Source: Candidatus Margulisiibacteriota bacterium (GTDB taxonomy: Bacteria > Margulisbacteria > Riflemargulisbacteria > GWF2-35-9 > DYQY01). From it: a DNA stretch of 36,810 nucleotides. Below, one piece after another: positions 33,918-36,810 of the stretch (position 1 is its first letter; each line of letters begins with the position of its first letter). Under the pieces are notes generated by a model. It was not told where the DNA came from. It searched no databases and saw only the letters and a program-made list of their open reading frames with translations. The DNA lies in contig JAQWCF010000006.1 of NCBI GenBank assembly GCA_028706105.1, positions 1 through 36,810 on the forward strand, in the 5' to 3' direction. Both the position numbers and the translations under genes were made by a program.

Positions 33918-36461
33918 TTAGTTAGGATTAATAGGTTGTATTTCCCAAATATCATCAGCATATTCTTGGACAGACCTGTCTGAAGAGAAATAACCCATTC
34001 TGGCTATATTTAATAGTGTAAGTTTTGCCCATTCCATAGGATTTTTATATGTTTCTCCCACTTTTTTTTGTGCTTCAGCATAGGCTGGAAGATCTCTTAA
34101 TACTAAGTAGTGGTCGTTAGCCATAAGACCATTGATTAGTTCAGCGGCTATTCTTTTTTCATCATCATTTTTACCAATTTGTCCATTTTTCATTTGATCA
34201 ACAAGCTGTCTAATTTCAGAATTTGAACTATAAACAGACCAGGGGTTATAACCAGAAGTTTTTTCTTGTTTTACCTCTGGTGTTGTTAGACCAAAAATAA
34301 ACATGTTTTCTTTACCAATATCTCTGGCCATTTCAACGTTTGCACCATCCATTGTGCCAATAGTTAGCGCTCCATTTAAGGAAAACTTCATATTTCCTGT
34401 GCCCGAAGCTTCAAGTCCTGCGGTTGAAATTTGCTCACTTAAGTCTGCCGCAGGTATTAGTTTTTCTGCTAAAGAGACGTTATAGTTTTCTAAAAAAACA
34501 ACTTTTATTCTTCCATTAATCTGTGGGTCATTATTTATTAAGTCAGCCAGCATATTGATAAACTTAATAATGTTTTTGGCTGTATGATATCCTGGGGCAG
34601 CTTTTGCAGCGAAGATGAATGTTCTTGGAGTAAAACTCATGCTAGGTTTTTCTTTAAGCTTATTGTATAGCATTAAGATATGTAACGCACTCATGAGTTG
34701 TCGTTTGTACTCATGTAATCTTTTTGCTTGTACATCAAATATAGAGTTTGGGTTAACTTTTGTTCTGGAGACAACATTACCTTTTTTATCTTTTATTGCA
34801 TTATTGTTATAAATATAAGAGGCTAAGGCTTGTTTATTTTTTTGTTTTATTTTAAGGAGTTTAGTTAATACTGCTGTATTTTCAGAAAACTCAGCTAGTT
34901 TTTCTAGTTGGCCGAGATCAGTTATCCAAGAATCACCAATTAAACTGGTGATTAGTTCTGCAAGTTCTGGGTTCGCTTGTCTAATCCAGCGTCTAGGTGT
35001 TACCCCGTTTGTAACATTGTGAAATTTTTCAGGAAACATTACAAAAAAATCGTGAAGCACATCATCTTTTAGTATTTCAGTATGAAGAGCAGCAACACCA
35101 TTAATGGAGTGTCCTCCAACAAGGGCAAGGTGTGCCATTTTTACTTGCCCATCTTGAATAATAGACATTCTTCGTACTCTGTCTTCATCATTTGGAAACT
35201 GTTTTCTAATCTCATTACAAAACTTAAGGTTTAGACCTTCAATGATATTGTATTGTCTTGGTAAGAGACTTCTTAATAGTTCGGTATCCCATTTTTCTAG
35301 TGCTTCACTTAAAACCGTGTGGTTTGTGTATGCAATGCTTTTTTGGGTTATACTTCTTGCTTCCTCCGCGCTTAGGTTGTGTTCATCTATCAGTATTCTT
35401 ATAAGTTCAGGAACAAGAAGAGCAGCGTGTGTATCATTAATTTGAAGACCAACCTTCTCATCAAAAGATACTATATTATTTCCGTTCTTAAGGTATTCGG
35501 CAACAATACTTTGTAGTCCAGCAGAAACCAGTGCAAACTCTTGCATTAATCTTAATGTTTTTCCTGGAGTGTGATTGTCGTTAGGGTATAATACTGAGTT
35601 CATTGCTGCGTGGTTAGGATTAATGACATTTTTATAAGCACTATGATAATTTCCGTTGTTAATATCTGAAAAATTGATTGCTCCACTTTGAGGATGGATT
35701 CTCCAAAGAGTTAAGCTATTAATATTTGGTTGTTCGTCTTTTTTGTAACCAATAATGGGTGCACGGAAAGGAACCATTTCAACGCTTTCGTAACCCTTGA
35801 GTTCGCATTTACCTTTTTCAATTGACATGTGGCCACCAAAACGAACCTTAACAGCACTACAAGCATCTTCAATCATCCAAGGCATAGCATTTTCTCCCCA
35901 GACATCTGGTTCCTCTGTTTGATGACCGTTCATAATTTCTTGTTTAAAAATACCATAGTCATACCAAAATCCCTCTCCGTGTAATGGAAGACCAAGGGTA
36001 GCCCCTGAATCTAAATAGCAAGCAGCCAATCTTCCTAAACCCCCATTACCAAGCCCCCAATCGTTTTCAATTCTTTCTAAATCATTTTTAGCATCATTAC
36101 TGTTTGCTAAATTAGGATTAATTTTTTTTAAAAAATTTACAATTTCTTGAACTTCCGAGTTTAAATTTAAATTGGCAATATTGTTACCAGTCATTCGGCC
36201 CATTAAAAACTCCATTGAAAAGTAGAATACTTGTTTTGCGTTATGTTCTCTGTAAGCTTTTTGTGTTTTGGCCCATTGTGGTATGATTGATTTTCTTAAA
36301 GCATTTGTGAGTGTAGTATATAATTCAGCTATTGAACAGTTTTCAATAGAAACACCTCGTAATGATAGTCCTGAGTCATCAATCTGATTAATCATCATAT
36401 TTAGAATTTCTTTAGCTTTTGGGCTGAGTGTTTTAGTTATTGCAATAAGTTTGTTATACAT
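33918..36461 (-). CDS. glgP: Glycogen/starch/maltodextrin phosphorylase
   Basis: Releases glucose-1-phosphate from alpha-1,4-glucans by phosphorolysis, using PLP. The PLP-binding lysine is K692 in EASGTGNMKFSLNGALTIGT. FYSMEFLMGR, NGGLGRLAACYLDS, FHNVTNGVTPRRW and VFLENYNVSLAEKLIPAADLS are conserved blocks. Length 847 aa is typical of the bacterial and eukaryotic GlgP family. AAAGGA lies upstream of the ATG. It stands alone, separated from serA by a bidirectional terminator; other glycogen genes are not in the window. Confidence 0.96.
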   Translation of the reverse strand: MYNKLIAITKTLSPKAKEILNMMINQIDDSGLSLRGVSIENCSIAELYTTLTNALRKSIIPQWAKTQKAYREHNAKQVFYFSMEFLMGRMTGNNIANLNLNSEVQEIVNFLKKINPNLANSNDAKNDLERIENDWGLGNGGLGRLAACYLDSGATLGLPLHGEGFWYDYGIFKQEIMNGHQTEEPDVWGENAMPWMIEDACSAVKVRFGGHMSIEKGKCELKGYESVEMVPFRAPIIGYKKDEQPNINSLTLWRIHPQSGAINFSDINNGNYHSAYKNVINPNHAAMNSVLYPNDNHTPGKTLRLMQEFALVSAGLQSIVAEYLKNGNNIVSFDEKVGLQINDTHAALLVPELIRILIDEHNLSAEEARSITQKSIAYTNHTVLSEALEKWDTELLRSLLPRQYNIIEGLNLKFCNEIRKQFPNDEDRVRRMSIIQDGQVKMAHLALVGGHSINGVAALHTEILKDDVLHDFFVMFPEKFHNVTNGVTPRRWIRQANPELAELITSLIGDSWITDLGQLEKLAEFSENTAVLTKLLKIKQKNKQALASYIYNNNAIKDKKGNVVSRTKVNPNSIFDVQAKRLHEYKRQLMSALHILMLYNKLKEKPSMSFTPRTFIFAAKAAPGYHTAKNIIKFINMLADLINNDPQINGRIKVVFLENYNVSLAEKLIPAADLSEQISTAGLEASGTGNMKFSLNGALTIGTMDGANVEMARDIGKENMFIFGLTTPEVKQEKTSGYNPWSVYSSNSEIRQLVDQMKNGQIGKNDDEKRIAAELINGLMANDHYLVLRDLPAYAEAQKKVGETYKNPMEWAKLTLLNIARMGYFSSDRSVQEYADDIWEIQPINPN

Positions 36462-36810
36462 TATTTATTCCTTTCAGTTGCTTGTTAATTAACATAGTTT
36501 GTTAGTTCTTTAAAATATCGAAGGGAGTAAAGAAAAGTTGCAGACATTTAATCAAACATAAAAAACAGATGAAATACTAGTAAGAACGAAAAGCTAAAGA
36601 GATAGAATTATTCGGTTTTATAAACTTTAATATTGGTCAATATAAAAAGTGTTTATTGGAAGTTTTTTTGGGATTTGAATGAGATCAGTTCGGAATTTGG
36701 ATAGAAGCCAATGACATCAGGGGTTTAAGGATATATTGAAAGATATTGATTAATTATTTATTAGAAAATATCAAAAGAAATGTCTGATATTTCTCCTTCA
36801 ATAACTTTTG
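36462..36810. other. Right-edge intergenic region with no complete gene
   Basis: This 349-bp stretch holds the glgP upstream region and no complete ORF. At its right end two partial frames are possible: on the minus strand the C terminus KVIEGEISDISFDIF ending at a TAA (36761-36763), or on the plus strand a start MSDISPSITF at 36780. Neither has a decisive signal. No RNA gene or clear promoter was recognised. Confidence 0.4.

Noticed and set aside
35022-35039. Rex-like sequence (TTGTGAA-N4-TTCAGGA) inside glgP
   Set aside because: It encodes the strongly conserved FHNVTNG block of phosphorylases, so the match is explained by protein sequence and is not near a promoter.
36761-36810. A partial gene at the right edge
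   Set aside because: Two frames on opposite strands are equally possible over fewer than 17 codons and neither has a decisive start or family signal, so no CDS is called.

Overview
This AT-rich window looks like the replication-origin neighbourhood of a bacterial chromosome from an uncultured-type, diderm lineage. It holds dnaA-dnaN-recF-DUF721-gyrB-gyrA, a candidate oriC, and the rsmG-parA-parB segregation locus with three perfect parS palindromes. The rpsP-khpA-ylqD-rimM-trmD-rplS order is like that of Firmicutes. A signal-peptide-bearing beta-barrel protein ending in Phe argues for an outer membrane. Margulisbacteria or another relative of Cyanobacteria would fit, but that assignment is inference from gene style, not from any search. 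No rRNA, tRNA, CRISPR array, transposase or prophage gene was seen.

Layout. 1-3,474 (minus): ribosome and tRNA maturation operon rpsP-khpA-ylqD-rimM-trmD-rplS-lepB, plus the first 33 codons of a gene leaving the left edge. 3,568-14,106 (minus): dnaA, candidate oriC, dnaN, recF, a DciA-like zinc-ribbon protein, gyrB, gyrA, ychF. 14,271-16,455 (minus): lipoprotein-thiG-thiH, with a clear promoter at 16,473-16,501. 16,592-22,737 (plus): two orphan proteins, a U32/TrhP-like protein, a degenerate GHKL ATPase, lepA and hemW. 22,732-23,142 (minus): a prepilin. 23,307-25,170 (plus): an unannotated small membrane ORF, an outer-membrane barrel and a flavin reductase. 25,173-26,310 (minus): two orphan coupled genes. 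26,404-30,058 (minus): rsmG-parA-parB-dus-trmL. 30,207-33,875 (plus): nadE, rex and a 3-phosphoglycerate dehydrogenase, with two Rex-type palindromes. 33,918-36,461 (minus): glycogen phosphorylase. The last 349 bases hold no complete gene.

How the parts connect. DnaA boxes lie in the dnaA-dnaN gap and also straddle the dnaA start codon, suggesting initiation plus autoregulation. ParB acts on parS sites beside its own operon; one site forms the first codons of rsmG and another lies inside nadE. Rex, an NADH/NAD+ sensor, appears to control itself and the NAD-dependent serine-pathway dehydrogenase next to an NAD synthetase.

Most notable observations: the NAD synthetase has Gly where the glutaminase nucleophile Cys should be. 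A 32-codon membrane ORF has a consensus promoter ending 7 nt before its ATG and is stop-start coupled to an outer-membrane protein gene. Several genes (dnaA, lepA, the U32 gene, the small ORF) lack Shine-Dalgarno sequences and have -10-like hexamers just upstream of ATG, suggesting leaderless transcripts. The DciA-like protein carries a zinc ribbon and a long C-terminal extension. A heptanucleotide tandem repeat sits inside the U32 gene.
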